This document shows, piece by piece, positions 35,305 to 44,534 of a stretch of DNA of 64,000 nt. Made by a program: the position numbers and the translations under genes. The stretch covers positions 372,001 through 436,000 of the forward strand of contig NZ_CP151726.1 in NCBI RefSeq assembly GCF_038443385.1, read 5' to 3'. The notes under the pieces are model-generated. The model was given only the letters and a program-made list of their open reading frames with translations, did no database searches and was not told where the DNA came from. The first letter of the stretch is position 1. Each line of letters opens with the position of its first letter. The stretch is from Stieleria varia. Its GTDB lineage: Bacteria; Planctomycetota; Planctomycetia; Pirellulales; Pirellulaceae.

Positions 35305-36473
35305 TTCGTCTTCGTCACATGATCATCTCGGTCTTGATCCACGCGGTCGGTTTGGGACTGCTGATGAGTTACTGCCCGAGTCCTGCTGGATCGACAGACC
35401 CTGAGAAATCGGAAGCGATTGAAAAAAAGACGCCGATCAAGAAAACATCGCAACCGGCCCCAATCAAGGTCGCGTTGAAACTGCCCAGCGAGACGACACC
35501 GCCATCGCAGACACCGCAAAGCACGGAGCCGATCTCAAAGCCATCGCCACCCGAGCCGCTGCCCCAGCAAGAACCGCCTCAGCAAAAAGCGGCCCAACAG
35601 AACCCGCCGAAAGACGCGGCAGCGATGGCGGAGAAACTCGTCGCGGCCCCACTGCCGCCAAAAACATCAATGCAACCGGACATGATGCCTCCCAACTTAA
35701 TGCCACCCGACAGCAGCGAACTCGGGAACATCGAGTACCAAGCACAAATCGGATCCGTGCAGGCAACCTTGGCGGACGCATCGCCCAGCGGTCCCAGATC
35801 GCACAGTGTGTCGACACCACCGCAGTACATCGTTTCGCGTCCATCTGATCGCGGCGTTGCCACTTCGTCGACCAACCGCGGCTCCATGCCCAGTTCGTTG
35901 GAGGCCAGTTCGTTGGAGGCCAGTTCGTTGGAGGCCAGTTCGTTGGAGGCACTGGCGACGGGAGGGATGCAAGGAAACGCATCGTTTGAGAACAAATCAG
36001 GAATGATCGCGCCGGGCTTTCTGGTGGAAGCATTAAACGATCAAGCAATCCAGAGTTTGATCGATCGGGGTGACTTGCTGCTCGTCGCCGGAAACGGGGA
36101 AAGGAATTACCGGTTCAGTGGTTCGCTGTATCATCCTACGCGAGTCCGAGTGGACGGCAGTCTGGTAGGATATTCCTCGCGTTCGCTAACGCCCAATGCT
36201 CGCGTCGTCGACATTGCTCGCGCGACACTTGCACGCGAGTTCAGCATGACGGATGAGGAAAAGCAGCAGTTTCAGATTTGGTTGCTGCTCAGTCAGCGGC
36301 TCGATCGAGTGATCTTGGAGGGGCAACGATCGGCGTCTCGGGAGGCCAAGCTTCCCCTGGCGGACTTGGCCGTGACGTCCGGACGTTTGCAGTCGGACGC
36401 TCAAGGACGAATGAGCTACGTGGTGACGGATTGGCGAGCGAGAACAGCAACCCGGCAGTCGAGCCGACAGTGA
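35301..36473 (+). CDS. TonB-like proline-rich energy transducer
   Basis: A 390-residue protein with an N-terminal signal anchor (MIISVLIHAVGLGLLMSYC, ~7-25), a ~120-residue Pro/Lys/Gln-rich stretch that could span the periplasm, a four-fold SSLEA repeat, and a ~150-residue C-terminal domain (GMIAPGFLVEALNDQAIQ onward). The topology and position after ExbB/ExbD suit a TonB/TolA role. The C-terminal domain does not show a TonB signature I recognise, so the partner is probably not a standard TonB-dependent receptor. Confidence 0.72.
   Translation: MIRLRHMIISVLIHAVGLGLLMSYCPSPAGSTDPEKSEAIEKKTPIKKTSQPAPIKVALKLPSETTPPSQTPQSTEPISKPSPPEPLPQQEPPQQKAAQQNPPKDAAAMAEKLVAAPLPPKTSMQPDMMPPNLMPPDSSELGNIEYQAQIGSVQATLADASPSGPRSHSVSTPPQYIVSRPSDRGVATSSTNRGSMPSSLEASSLEASSLEASSLEALATGGMQGNASFENKSGMIAPGFLVEALNDQAIQSLIDRGDLLLVAGNGERNYRFSGSLYHPTRVRVDGSLVGYSSRSLTPNARVVDIARATLAREFSMTDEEKQQFQIWLLLSQRLDRVILEGQRSASREAKLPLADLAVTSGRLQSDAQGRMSYVVTDWRARTATRQSSRQ
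35892..35951 (+). repeat. 15-bp tandem repeat in TonB-like gene
   Basis: Four near-identical units of AGTTCGTTGGAGGCC encode Ser-Ser-Leu-Glu-Ala four times. The unit keeps the frame, so copy number could change the length of the spacer. Confidence 0.9.
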
Positions 36474-36517
36474 TCTGCGAGTGGAATCGCTGGTGGTGAA
36501 TCCAGCGTGTCGGCTGC

Positions 36518-36943
36518 TCACAGATTTTCGAAATCGTCGAAATCGTCGATATCGAGGTCTTCCTCTTCGTCGTCTTTGCCGGTGCTGAGCCCGAATTCGT
36601 CGCTGATCTCGTCGTCGATCTCGATCTCGTAGTCGTCCTCGACTTCTTCTTCAAAGTCATCATCAAAATCGTCGTCGAAGTCATCTTCGTCGATGTCGTC
36701 GAACTCATCGAGGTCTTCTTCGTCGTCCAACCCGTCATTGAAGCCTTCGTCGATCCCGTCGTCGCCGCCTTCGCTATCGAAATCGTCGTCGTCATCCCCG
36801 TCGTCATCATCGTCATCGTCGTCGACCATTGCGCGAGGCGACGGGACCGCCGGAGCGGTCACTGAGCACGAACCTGCAACGCCGACGAGGAACTCGGTCT
36901 CGACAACTGGTGTGAGGGGATTCTGAGCAACGACGACTGTCAT
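36518..36943 (-). CDS. Extremely acidic low-complexity protein
   Basis: A 141-codon frame whose last ~100 residues are mostly Asp and Glu (from MVDDDDDDDDGDDDDDF on), with an ordinary hydrophobic-to-neutral 38-residue start. It is opposite in direction to the cluster around it. Such Asp-rich proteins can bind Ca2+ or basic partners; no domain is visible. Codon use favours GAC/GAT mixtures; the other strand would read a Ser run, so the direction is not certain. The start may be ATG at ~36,829 instead. Confidence 0.5.
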   Translation of the reverse strand: MTVVVAQNPLTPVVETEFLVGVAGSCSVTAPAVPSPRAMVDDDDDDDDGDDDDDFDSEGGDDGIDEGFNDGLDDEEDLDEFDDIDEDDFDDDFDDDFEEEVEDDYEIEIDDEISDEFGLSTGKDDEEEDLDIDDFDDFENL

Positions 36944-37425
36944 GGTGCCAATGACCTTGTAGGGAATGCTTGCATTTCACGCCTCAAATTCTGTGACCCA
37001 ATGGTGGTTCCGCCAAGGGAAAATCAAATCTCTCGGGCGGAATGGTCGATAACGGAATGAGGCGTTCGCAGGAAGTTTAACTGGGGCTGACCCGAGCGGG
37101 AGGAGTCGGGTGGATTTTGTTTTCGTGAAAAATGTCGTGAAAAAGACCGGCGAAATCTTCTGGGAATATCGCCGGGAATATCGCCGGGAATATCACTGCC
37201 CAGCCGCATCTGACGCTGAGAGCAGTGATCGGACTTGATTGGAAACACAAACCAGACTGGCCCGACGAGCCGACATTTTGATACCTCCGGTGTCCTCGGC
37301 AAGCCGTCCAGGACGATTTCCTCGCGGTTTTCGGACGGGATACCGAAGGAATGTTACCGCTGAGTGTGTATCCGTCACGTGTCAGACGCATTTTTTTGCT
37401 TGTTCGAACAAGGGATTGGTAGCTC
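36944..37425. other. Intergenic region with 12-bp tandem repeat
   Basis: About 480 bp without a gene. A 12-bp unit GGGAATATCGCC occurs three times in tandem at 37,162-37,197 (the third unit ends ACT). The region probably holds the promoter of the LpoB-like gene; no box can be named with confidence. Confidence 0.5.
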
Positions 37426-38205
37426 ATGAAATTCAGTAAAACAATGCGATCCTCGACAAAGCTGACGGCAACATTGTCCGTGGTCCTGTCGATCGCAGTG
37501 CCGGCGGCGACAATACTGCCCTCAGCCGCGTTGTTGATGACCGCCGGATGTGCTGGCAGGCAATACGGACACCTGCTGTCCCATCAGGACAAGGATCTGG
37601 TGGGCAGCCATGCCGCCGGAGCGGCGACCTGGAACCCGTTGGTGGACGAATCGGTCGCCAAATTGCTTTCACGCTGCCCCCCTGCGGTGCAGCCGGTCGC
37701 GTTTGAAGCCCACGAGGGGATGCCGGTGGATGCCGTCGTCGGTACCGCCCTGGCATCGGGCCCGGCCACCGTTTGCTTCATCGGCATCGAAAACAAGAGC
37801 GCCGAGGAGTTGGTGGATTTCAAGGACCAGCTTTACGAGCGAATCGACAGTCAAATCAATTCGCAATCCGAGTTCCGGGGGATCAGTCGCCGGATGGTGG
37901 AAGCCGGATTGCGGGAAACACGACTGCGCCCCGACTCGCTCTTCTTGCCCGAAAACCGGATGATGTTCGCCAACGTCTTGGGCAGAAACGGCACTCCCGT
38001 CGATTACTTGCTCTATGCGACCATCACGAGCGGGACGACCGAGCGGAACAAGACCAGCCAGCGGGACTACGTGCTGACCCTGGAGATGATCAACATTCAC
38101 ACGGGCGACTTTATGAAAGAGTCTGCCACGATCCGCAAGGGTTACTCCAAAACTCGGGCCGGCAAGTGGTGGAACTATGGAGTGTTTGATCAAGCGGACG
38201 GTTGA
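37426..38205 (+). CDS. LpoB-like lipoprotein
   Basis: A 259-residue lipoprotein: basic start, hydrophobic stretch and lipobox MTAGC with Cys at residue 42. The mature part resembles the penicillin-binding-protein activator LpoB family: VCFIGIENKSAEELVDFKDQLYERIDSQINSQSEFRGISRRMVEAGLRETRL has its helix order, followed by strands (VDYLLYATITSGT, DYVLTLEMINIHTGDFM). In enterobacteria LpoB stimulates PBP1b; planctomycetes have unusual peptidoglycan machinery, so a different target is likely. It overlaps the next gene by 29 bp. Confidence 0.75.
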   Translation: MKFSKTMRSSTKLTATLSVVLSIAVPAATILPSAALLMTAGCAGRQYGHLLSHQDKDLVGSHAAGAATWNPLVDESVAKLLSRCPPAVQPVAFEAHEGMPVDAVVGTALASGPATVCFIGIENKSAEELVDFKDQLYERIDSQINSQSEFRGISRRMVEAGLRETRLRPDSLFLPENRMMFANVLGRNGTPVDYLLYATITSGTTERNKTSQRDYVLTLEMINIHTGDFMKESATIRKGYSKTRAGKWWNYGVFDQADG

Positions 38206-39601
38206 TTCCTTGTTGTCCGTCGTCCATCACATTCGATGCTCGCCAATCTATGCGACCTATTTGTTGGTCGCAGGGAGTGTTGCGCTGTGTGTTGCATTGT
38301 GTGGTTGCCGGACGCCGACACGATCGATCGACGTGGCCCGTGAAGCGTTCTTTGCCGGCGACTTGCAGGCCAGCCGAGCGACGTTGGGCGAAGTCATCGA
38401 GTCGAATCGACGTTGGTCAGACGCCTCGCAACTGGACTTGGCGATCGTCGATTTGGCGGACGGAAATCCGCGAGCGGCCGAACAGCGTTTGCGTCAGATG
38501 CGAGAATCCTTTGACGCGTTGCCAGCGGCCGCACCGCTGCATGAAGCCGCCTCGTTGGTCAGCGACGACACCGCACGTCCGTTTCGACCGGCGGGTTATG
38601 AGGAAGTCATGGTCAGGGCTTTGTTGGCCGTGTGCTCCTTGGCCGGAGACGGCGCGGATGCGGAAAGCTACTGTTTGCAAGCAGCGATGAAACAGAGCGA
38701 GTTGGCTCGTCAGGCGGGTGAGCGTGGGCTGGAGAACGCCGACGAACTGTACCGTCCGATTGCTTTGGCACCTTACATGCGCGGCGTGCTTCGCGAAGCA
38801 TCTCACCGCGACTACGACGATGCCGCCGCGGCGTATCAGTTGGTCAGCGCCGCCAGTCCCCAGTTCGCACCGATCGGCGAAGACATCCGCCGCGCCAGCG
38901 AAGGCGTTCACAGCGCGCCGGGGCACGGCGTCCTCTATGTCATCGCTTGTGTGGGACGTGGTCCGCGATTGGTCGAAACCGTCGCCCCCACCACAACGGC
39001 TTCGCTGCAAATCGCATCCACGATCCTGCAATCCGTTCAGCAGGACGCCGAAGAGGACGAGGGTGGGTTTGTGTTGCCCAACATCGCCAGTGTCAAAGTC
39101 CCCGCAGTGGATGTCCCCCAGGACGACTTGACCGCTCTGGGCGTCAGCGTCAACGGGCAACTTTTTGGTGCCACGCAAACGTTGACCGACGTGGCTCAGT
39201 TGGCGAGAGAACAAGTGGAGGCCGAGATGCCATGGACGATCGCCCGAGCGGTCGCACGGCGGGTGACCAAAGAAGCCACGGTGGCGGGGGCCGGAAAAGG
39301 ACTCGGGCTGCAGGGCAACGCAGCCTCCCTGTTTCAATTCGCCGCCGCCAGCGCCTGGAGTGGCACCGAACACGCCGACACACGTTGCTGGGGCTTGCTG
39401 CCACGTGAAATCCAAGTCCTACGCGCCGAGTTGCCAGCCGGGCAGCACCAAATCGGCTTGACGCAACTGAATCACTTGGGGCACCCCATGGCTTTGCCTC
39501 AGGTGGTCGACGCCGAGATCGTTGACGGACGAAATCGCTATGTGATTGTGATCGCACCAGGCCCGCATCTCTTTGTCGTGTGCGGTGAAGACGAGCGTTA
39601 G
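38177..39601 (+). CDS. COG3014-like lipoprotein
   Basis: A 474-residue protein with a signal ending in ALCGC (Cys near residue 44). Its first half has TPR-like helices (AREAFFAGDLQASRATLGEVIE...), its second half a beta-rich domain (HGVLYVIACVGRGPRLVETVAPTTTASLQI ... LPAGQHQIGLTQLNHLG). This matches COG3014-type proteins of unknown function, which I recall as neighbours of LpoB-like genes. The 29-bp overlap with the LpoB-like gene supports co-expression. Together they probably form an outer envelope sub-complex. Confidence 0.7.
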   Translation: MECLIKRTVDSLLSVVHHIRCSPIYATYLLVAGSVALCVALCGCRTPTRSIDVAREAFFAGDLQASRATLGEVIESNRRWSDASQLDLAIVDLADGNPRAAEQRLRQMRESFDALPAAAPLHEAASLVSDDTARPFRPAGYEEVMVRALLAVCSLAGDGADAESYCLQAAMKQSELARQAGERGLENADELYRPIALAPYMRGVLREASHRDYDDAAAAYQLVSAASPQFAPIGEDIRRASEGVHSAPGHGVLYVIACVGRGPRLVETVAPTTTASLQIASTILQSVQQDAEEDEGGFVLPNIASVKVPAVDVPQDDLTALGVSVNGQLFGATQTLTDVAQLAREQVEAEMPWTIARAVARRVTKEATVAGAGKGLGLQGNAASLFQFAAASAWSGTEHADTRCWGLLPREIQVLRAELPAGQHQIGLTQLNHLGHPMALPQVVDAEIVDGRNRYVIVIAPGPHLFVVCGEDER

Positions 39602-39607
39602 GCTCCT

Positions 39608-39705
39608 GTACGTCAGCCTTTCTAGGCTGACACTGCTGTCCGATTCAGGTTTGAGGTGCGCGTGATGTCAGCCTGGAAAGGCTGACGTACAAAAGGCTGA
39701 CTTAC
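39608..39705. repeat. GTAC-type REP pair
   Basis: A forward copy at 39,608-39,631 (GTAC plus stem GTCAGCCT/AGGCTGAC), a reverse copy at 39,667-39,690, and a half copy to 39,705. It lies seven bases after the stop of the COG3014-like gene. Confidence 0.85.
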
Positions 39706-39791
39706 ACTGCTTTTGCGAGTTCGGCGGTGAGCCGGTAGACTACTCGCTTCGGATCGATCGCCTTTTTTCTCTCCTCTGGCCTGCTGCACCC

Positions 39792-40238
39792 GTGCGACGC
39801 CCCACACTGCATCAAGACGAAACGCTCGAAGTCAAGATGACGCCGATGATCGATGTCGTTTTCTTGTTGCTGGTGTTCTTTGTCTGGACCAGCACTTTTG
39901 AGCTGCCGGAGTTTGATTTGCCCAGCCCGATCGCGCAGACATCGCCTTCGGGTAATCAAGCCAACGCGGACGTCCAGCCTCCCACGGAGGTGTTTGACGA
40001 AATCGTCGTCAAGGTTCTGCACCAGGACGGGATCACGATTCTGCAACTCAATGGACAATCCGTTGCGGACTTGGCGACGCTAAGACAACGTTTGACCGAC
40101 ATCATCGCATTGGGAGTCCAGCCACCCGTGATCGTCGACCCAGCACCGCAGATCTCGATGGGCGAAGCCGTCGGTGTGTACGACATCGCAATGCTGGCGG
40201 GCGCAGATCGTGTTCTGTTTGCGGCCAAAGCGGAATGA
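39792..40238 (+). CDS. ExbD/TolR-type protein 2
   Basis: A 148-residue member of the ExbD/TolR family with the canonical KMTPMIDVVFLLLVFFVWTS (membrane helix with the proton-carrying Asp, ~15-34) and a periplasmic domain (IVVKVLHQDGITILQLNGQSV ... GADRVLFAAKAE). It is closer to the family consensus than the first ExbD at 34,807. The GTG start at 39,792 is the first in frame after the repeats. It shares ATGA with the next gene (40,235-40,238). Confidence 0.88.
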   Translation: MRRPTLHQDETLEVKMTPMIDVVFLLLVFFVWTSTFELPEFDLPSPIAQTSPSGNQANADVQPPTEVFDEIVVKVLHQDGITILQLNGQSVADLATLRQRLTDIIALGVQPPVIVDPAPQISMGEAVGVYDIAMLAGADRVLFAAKAE

Positions 40239-42661
40239 GCGAATCCAGCAGGAGCCAAACGATGACGCGGCGGTGCGAGCGGGTCGGTTGGGTATTGCCG
40301 TGCCTGATTGCGATATCTTTTGCACTGTCTTGTGCACTGTCTTTTGCCACGCAAGCAGTTGGACAGCAACCCGCGGCGGTCCGTCCGTTGATGACGGTCT
40401 CTCGATCGACCGATGACCGTGACGCGGATTTGATGGCGGCGTTGATCCAGCGGGGACAGTTTGACGTCGCCAACCAGATTTGCCGTTCGATGCTGAGCCG
40501 GTTGGACTTGCAGAGCGACGAAGCGGCCAAGTGGGTGATTCACGCAAGTGAGCTTTCCATTGCGATCTTTCAAAGTGGTGGCGAATTCACGCAGGACCAA
40601 GTCGTCGCGGCCCAGCGTCCTGTGCTGGGTTTGCTGACTCGCTACGCAGATCACCGCCGTCGTTTTTTTCTGCTCTCACAAGCTCAGCGAGTCCGGATCG
40701 CCGCCGTACGTCACGCCATCGTGATGGCATCGGTCGCCGTCGACCGCCAGCAGCGACAAAGCGAAATTTTACGGCAGAGTTCGTCCATTCGTTTGGACGT
40801 CGAGGAGTTGTTGCAACAAATTCGAACAAGTGCTTCTGAAACACTCAGCGGACAACCGACTTTGCAGCAGCGTGCGATCGTCGATGACTGGCAGCGCTTG
40901 GATCACGAGTTGCAAATCGAGTTGGTCGCGTTGGCGCTAATGCAATCTGAAATTTTTCAACCCGGCAGCCTGGATTTCATTGATGCGGCCAACCAAGCGG
41001 CCGCTACAGCGACCGAAACGTTGTCACGACTGCCCAACGACACGCTGGCGAGGCGTGAAGTCCAGCGGTTGAAAGCCGACGCATTGATTCGCGCCGGTCA
41101 ATTGAGGGAGGCCAAACGGTTGTTGGATGAGATTGCCGGCGACACAGACAGCACCCTGTCCCCCCAGATGGTCGCTTTGCAAGTCCGGCTGGCACTTGCC
41201 AATGGCGACGTGAGCGGTGCACGAACTCAATTGGATCGCTTTTACGGTAGCGACCCTGAGTCGGCACCACGGAGCATCGAACTGGACTTGGTTCGATTGG
41301 AAGTCTTGTTGCGATCAGTCGGCGGTGAAGAAGTGGATCGGATCGGTCCTTGGCTGAACAGCATTGAGCAACGCGGGGGGGCCTTTGCACGCCGACGCGC
41401 CGAGTCGACCGCGGTTTCGTTTTCTGGTCGTGGTGCTCCTGATCGGACGATGCAGGGCAACGCGTCTGTGTTGGCCGCTCAAGGAGAAGACTGGCTGCGT
41501 CGCGGTGACGAACTGCGAGCGGCGAAATTGCTCGCTGCGGCGGCCGATGCGGAATCCGATGGCCCGAGCGCCCTGCGGATGGCGACCAAGAGTGCTGCGG
41601 CCTACCTTGCGGCAAAGCAATCGGAGGACGCGATCGACGTGCTGCAGTCCATCGCCAAATCCAAGTCACAGTCTGAGGGAGCGGATCAACTGATGCTGCA
41701 GGCGGCCGTCTTGCTGTCGCAGCAGTCGGCCAAGGACACACCGAAAAAGATCGAACAGACGCTGCGTGATCTGATCACGATGTGGCCCGAATCCCAATCC
41801 TCGGATGCCGCCAAACAGTGGCTGCTGAAACTGTTGGATGGCCAAAGCCGTGAGGCGGAAGCGGCGTTGGCAGCAACCGAGTTTTTGAATGCGAATTCCA
41901 AAGCAGGCGTAGTCCAGTCGGCGATGGATCGTTGGGTCAAGCTGCTGGTGAGCAGTGATGCTGCGCAGGCGAGTTCATTGATTCCACAGTTCGCGTCGGC
42001 GTGGTCAACCGCGGCAGAACAATCGTCCGTTGCAAAGGAACTGTTTCAGTCGTATTCACCGTTGCTGTTGGACGAAGGGCCGTTTGTGAAACCGGCCGTC
42101 GGCGGGCTGCTGTCGGATGCAGATGCAAAACTCATCGGCGAGGTGGCTGCCTTTCGCGATCATCAGCAGGAAATGGTGACACCTGCTGATGCGAGTGAGC
42201 AACTGATTGAACTTGCTCGCTGGCGATTGTTACGTGATGGCGAACTGGATTCGTCGGAGAGAAAGCGAGTCGCATCGTTGCTCGTGGCTTGGCCGAGTCG
42301 TGATCGTTGGCAGACGTGGACGGCGCTGCTTTGGTCGGGAGATGAAGCAACGGTGGTGAGAGAGATCGAGCAATGGCTCGCCGAGTCGTCGCAACCGGGG
42401 GGCGACGGTCGTCGCGCAGCAAAGCTGTTGTCCGAGCAAGCGTCGGTGGCATCCAAAGGGGCGGCGATCAAGATTTGGGATCAGATTGCAAGCGGTGTTC
42501 CGCGTGGCAGCGTGGAGTGGCACGTTGCCAAGCTGTCCGCAATCGCTTTGTTGCAGGCGACGGGGAAATCAGCAGAAGCGGTTCGCCGGGCAAAATACGT
42601 GCTCTTGACCAGCCCACCCAAGAACTCAAAGCTGCTGGAACAATACCAGAGCATCCGCTAA
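40235..42661 (+). CDS. Large exported TPR-like protein
   Basis: An 808-residue protein with an N-terminal signal (GWVLPCLIAISFALSCALSFATQAVG, ~18-43) and otherwise almost all-helical sequence with TPR/solenoid-like repeats (e.g. ALIRAGQLREAKRLLDEIA, QVRLALANGDVSGARTQLDRFYG, SAAAYLAAKQSEDAIDVLQSIA). No enzymatic motif. Overlapping the ExbD-2 stop, it is the last gene of the cluster and could be the periplasmic scaffold that receives energy from the TolQ/ExbD motor. Family name unknown. Confidence 0.72.
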   Translation: MSESSRSQTMTRRCERVGWVLPCLIAISFALSCALSFATQAVGQQPAAVRPLMTVSRSTDDRDADLMAALIQRGQFDVANQICRSMLSRLDLQSDEAAKWVIHASELSIAIFQSGGEFTQDQVVAAQRPVLGLLTRYADHRRRFFLLSQAQRVRIAAVRHAIVMASVAVDRQQRQSEILRQSSSIRLDVEELLQQIRTSASETLSGQPTLQQRAIVDDWQRLDHELQIELVALALMQSEIFQPGSLDFIDAANQAAATATETLSRLPNDTLARREVQRLKADALIRAGQLREAKRLLDEIAGDTDSTLSPQMVALQVRLALANGDVSGARTQLDRFYGSDPESAPRSIELDLVRLEVLLRSVGGEEVDRIGPWLNSIEQRGGAFARRRAESTAVSFSGRGAPDRTMQGNASVLAAQGEDWLRRGDELRAAKLLAAAADAESDGPSALRMATKSAAAYLAAKQSEDAIDVLQSIAKSKSQSEGADQLMLQAAVLLSQQSAKDTPKKIEQTLRDLITMWPESQSSDAAKQWLLKLLDGQSREAEAALAATEFLNANSKAGVVQSAMDRWVKLLVSSDAAQASSLIPQFASAWSTAAEQSSVAKELFQSYSPLLLDEGPFVKPAVGGLLSDADAKLIGEVAAFRDHQQEMVTPADASEQLIELARWRLLRDGELDSSERKRVASLLVAWPSRDRWQTWTALLWSGDEATVVREIEQWLAESSQPGGDGRRAAKLLSEQASVASKGAAIKIWDQIASGVPRGSVEWHVAKLSAIALLQATGKSAEAVRRAKYVLLTSPPKNSKLLEQYQSIR

Positions 42662-42663
42662 AC

Positions 42664-42787
42664 GTACGTCAGCCTTTTCAGGCTGATATAGACAAACTGT
42701 ACGTCAGCCTTTCCAGGCTGACATACTCTACGTGAGTGTCAGGCTAGAAAGCCTGACGTACTTATCAGGCTGGAAAGCCTGACGTAC
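42664..42787. repeat. GTAC-type REP cluster, both subfamilies
   Basis: Two forward copies with stem GTCAGCC (42,664-42,687 and 42,699-42,722) face two reverse copies with stem GTCAGGC (42,738-42,761 and 42,764-42,787). The stem change is compensated on both arms. The cluster fills the gap between the TPR-like gene and moeA. Confidence 0.88.
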
Positions 42788-42813
42788 TTGTTTCCTCAAA
42801 TCTCTCTCCGCTC

Positions 42814-44016
42814 ATGCCTCCAAGATTCTCGTACGTCAGTCCCGAGTCCGCACTCAATGCTTTGGCATGTCGTCTGCAGGTCGTCCAAGCAACGATTCGG
42901 ACCGACGAGCTGACCGATCGCGTGATCGCACAAGATGTCGTTGCAGATCGCGACAGTCCTGCTGCTGATGTTTCGGCGATGGACGGATACGCGATTTCTC
43001 GCGCGGACTTGCACGACTCACCGACGTTGCCTGTCAGCGGAGAAAGTTCGGCAGGGTCGCCGCCACCTCAGTGGCGTCTCGGCACGGCTGTTCGGATCTT
43101 TACGGGCGCGATCCTGCCGGTCGGTTGCGACGCGGTGATCAAACGTGAGGAAACCCAAGAGTCGGAAAGCGAAGTCACGATCGTGCGTGACGCGAGTGGC
43201 GTCAGTGATGGAGAAAACATCCGTTGCGCCGGCGAGAACGCAGCCGGCGGCAGCGTGGTGATGCAATCGGGAACCAGGATCACGGCTGCGCAGCGGGCAA
43301 CCCTAGTGAATTTCGGTTGCCTCGAAGCGATCGTCTTCGAGCCCGTTCGGATCGCAATCGTCACGACGGGTGACGAGGTCGGTGAGTTTCGGCAGACGCA
43401 GCCTGAACCTTGGCAATTACGCAACAGCAATCAGGCAGCGTTGCAATCGCTGATCCGACCGCACCGCTGGATGACGGTTTCACAATCGGTGCATTGCCTG
43501 GATGATCCTGATGCGTTGACGCAGCAGATGCAACAGAGTTTGATCGACAGCGATGTGGTGGTCCTGACCGGCGGAGTTTCGATGGGCGATTACGACCATG
43601 TGCCGGACGCGGTCGTGAGTGCTGGTGCGGAGATCGTATTTCATGGGCTGCCGATTCGGCCGGGCAAGCCGATTTTGGGAGCAGTAACGGGCGACGGAAA
43701 ACTGGTCCTGGGGTTGCCCGGCAATCCCGTCAGCGCAACCGTTTGCGGTCATCGATTTTTGTTGCCATTGGCGGCCAAGATCAGCGGTCAAGTGAAATGG
43801 AAGACGCCATCCGCATTGGTGAAGCTAGTCAATCCAAGTGACCGCAGCATCCCGCTTCACTGGATGAAGCTTGTTCGGTTGGTGGACGACGGCTTGGCTG
43901 AAGTCGTCGCCAGTCAAGGCAGCGGCGACTTGGTTTCACTCGGCCAGAGCGACGGCTACGTCTGCGTTCCGCCCGATGCGATCGGTCCAGGACCGTGGCC
44001 GTACTTTGGTTGGTAG
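42814..44016 (+). CDS. moeA: Molybdopterin molybdotransferase
   Basis: A 400-residue enzyme that inserts molybdate into adenylated molybdopterin during Moco synthesis. Seen: SAMDGYAI (~53-60), the RIFTGAILPVGCDAVI stretch (~93-108), RIAIVTTGDEV (~172-182), TGGVSMGDYDHVPD (~252-265) and LPGNPVSA (~302-309). All are standard MoeA motifs with the catalytic Asp in SMGDYD. It stands alone; no other moa/mob gene is near. The ATG at 42,814 follows the REP cluster closely, and no strong SD is seen. Confidence 0.94.
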   Translation: MPPRFSYVSPESALNALACRLQVVQATIRTDELTDRVIAQDVVADRDSPAADVSAMDGYAISRADLHDSPTLPVSGESSAGSPPPQWRLGTAVRIFTGAILPVGCDAVIKREETQESESEVTIVRDASGVSDGENIRCAGENAAGGSVVMQSGTRITAAQRATLVNFGCLEAIVFEPVRIAIVTTGDEVGEFRQTQPEPWQLRNSNQAALQSLIRPHRWMTVSQSVHCLDDPDALTQQMQQSLIDSDVVVLTGGVSMGDYDHVPDAVVSAGAEIVFHGLPIRPGKPILGAVTGDGKLVLGLPGNPVSATVCGHRFLLPLAAKISGQVKWKTPSALVKLVNPSDRSIPLHWMKLVRLVDDGLAEVVASQGSGDLVSLGQSDGYVCVPPDAIGPGPWPYFGW

Positions 44017-44041
44017 TGGGCGGGTCAGCGAGGTTCGGACG

Positions 44042-44449
44042 GTGAAACAGCTCTACTTTTTTGATCCAACGAGAGACTTCACCGTGTTTGAACGGCGACT
44101 TCCTCACTGGAGTCAGGCAGGCGTTGTCTGCTTCCTCACCTTTCGCCTTGCTGATTCTCTCCCGAAGTCTGTCGTGATGCCTAATCATACTCACCTGCTG
44201 GTCGCGTTTCCCAATGATCAAGAAATGCTTCGCCAATGTGAATCCTGGAAGCGATTTTCCGCTCGTCGTATCAATGCGTTGCTTGAGCAAACTGGCCGAC
44301 TTTGGATGCAAGACGGATTTGATCATCTAGTGCGAAGCCTTGAGCAATTCGAGCATTTTCGCAATTACATTGCCAATAATCCCACGAAAGCGAATCTACA
44401 GCCGGGAGAATGGATTCACTATCAAAAGGATCTTGGATCGAAGTGTTAA
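44042..44449 (+). pseudogene. RAYT transposase with internal deletion
   Basis: The N-terminus (LYFFDPTRDFTVFERRLPHW, then VCFLTFRLADSLP) and the HuH motif (MPNHTHLLV) of a REP-associated transposase are joined directly; intact relatives have roughly 80-100 residues between them. The C-terminal catalytic part (LWMQDGFDHLVRSLEQFEHFRNYIANNPTKANL) is present. The frame is open (135 codons from GTG 44,042), but the missing segment should abolish activity. REP hairpins follow directly. Confidence 0.78.
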
Positions 44450-44478
44450 CTGCTCCTTTTGTTCCGAAACGGTTTGGC

Positions 44479-44534
44479 CTAGCCCGAGCGAAGCGTCGGG
44501 ATGGCTACGTAGGCATCACGCTCCGCCGTGATGC
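44479..44534. repeat. Head-to-head REP pair after RAYT remnant
   Basis: A hairpin (CCCGA/TCGGG) in reverse ends in GGCTAC at 44,508, directly abutting GTAG (44,509-44,512) plus hairpin GCATCACG/CGTGATGC to 44,534. The joined feet give GGCTACGTAGGC. Two different REP families meet here immediately downstream of the degraded transposase. Confidence 0.75.
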
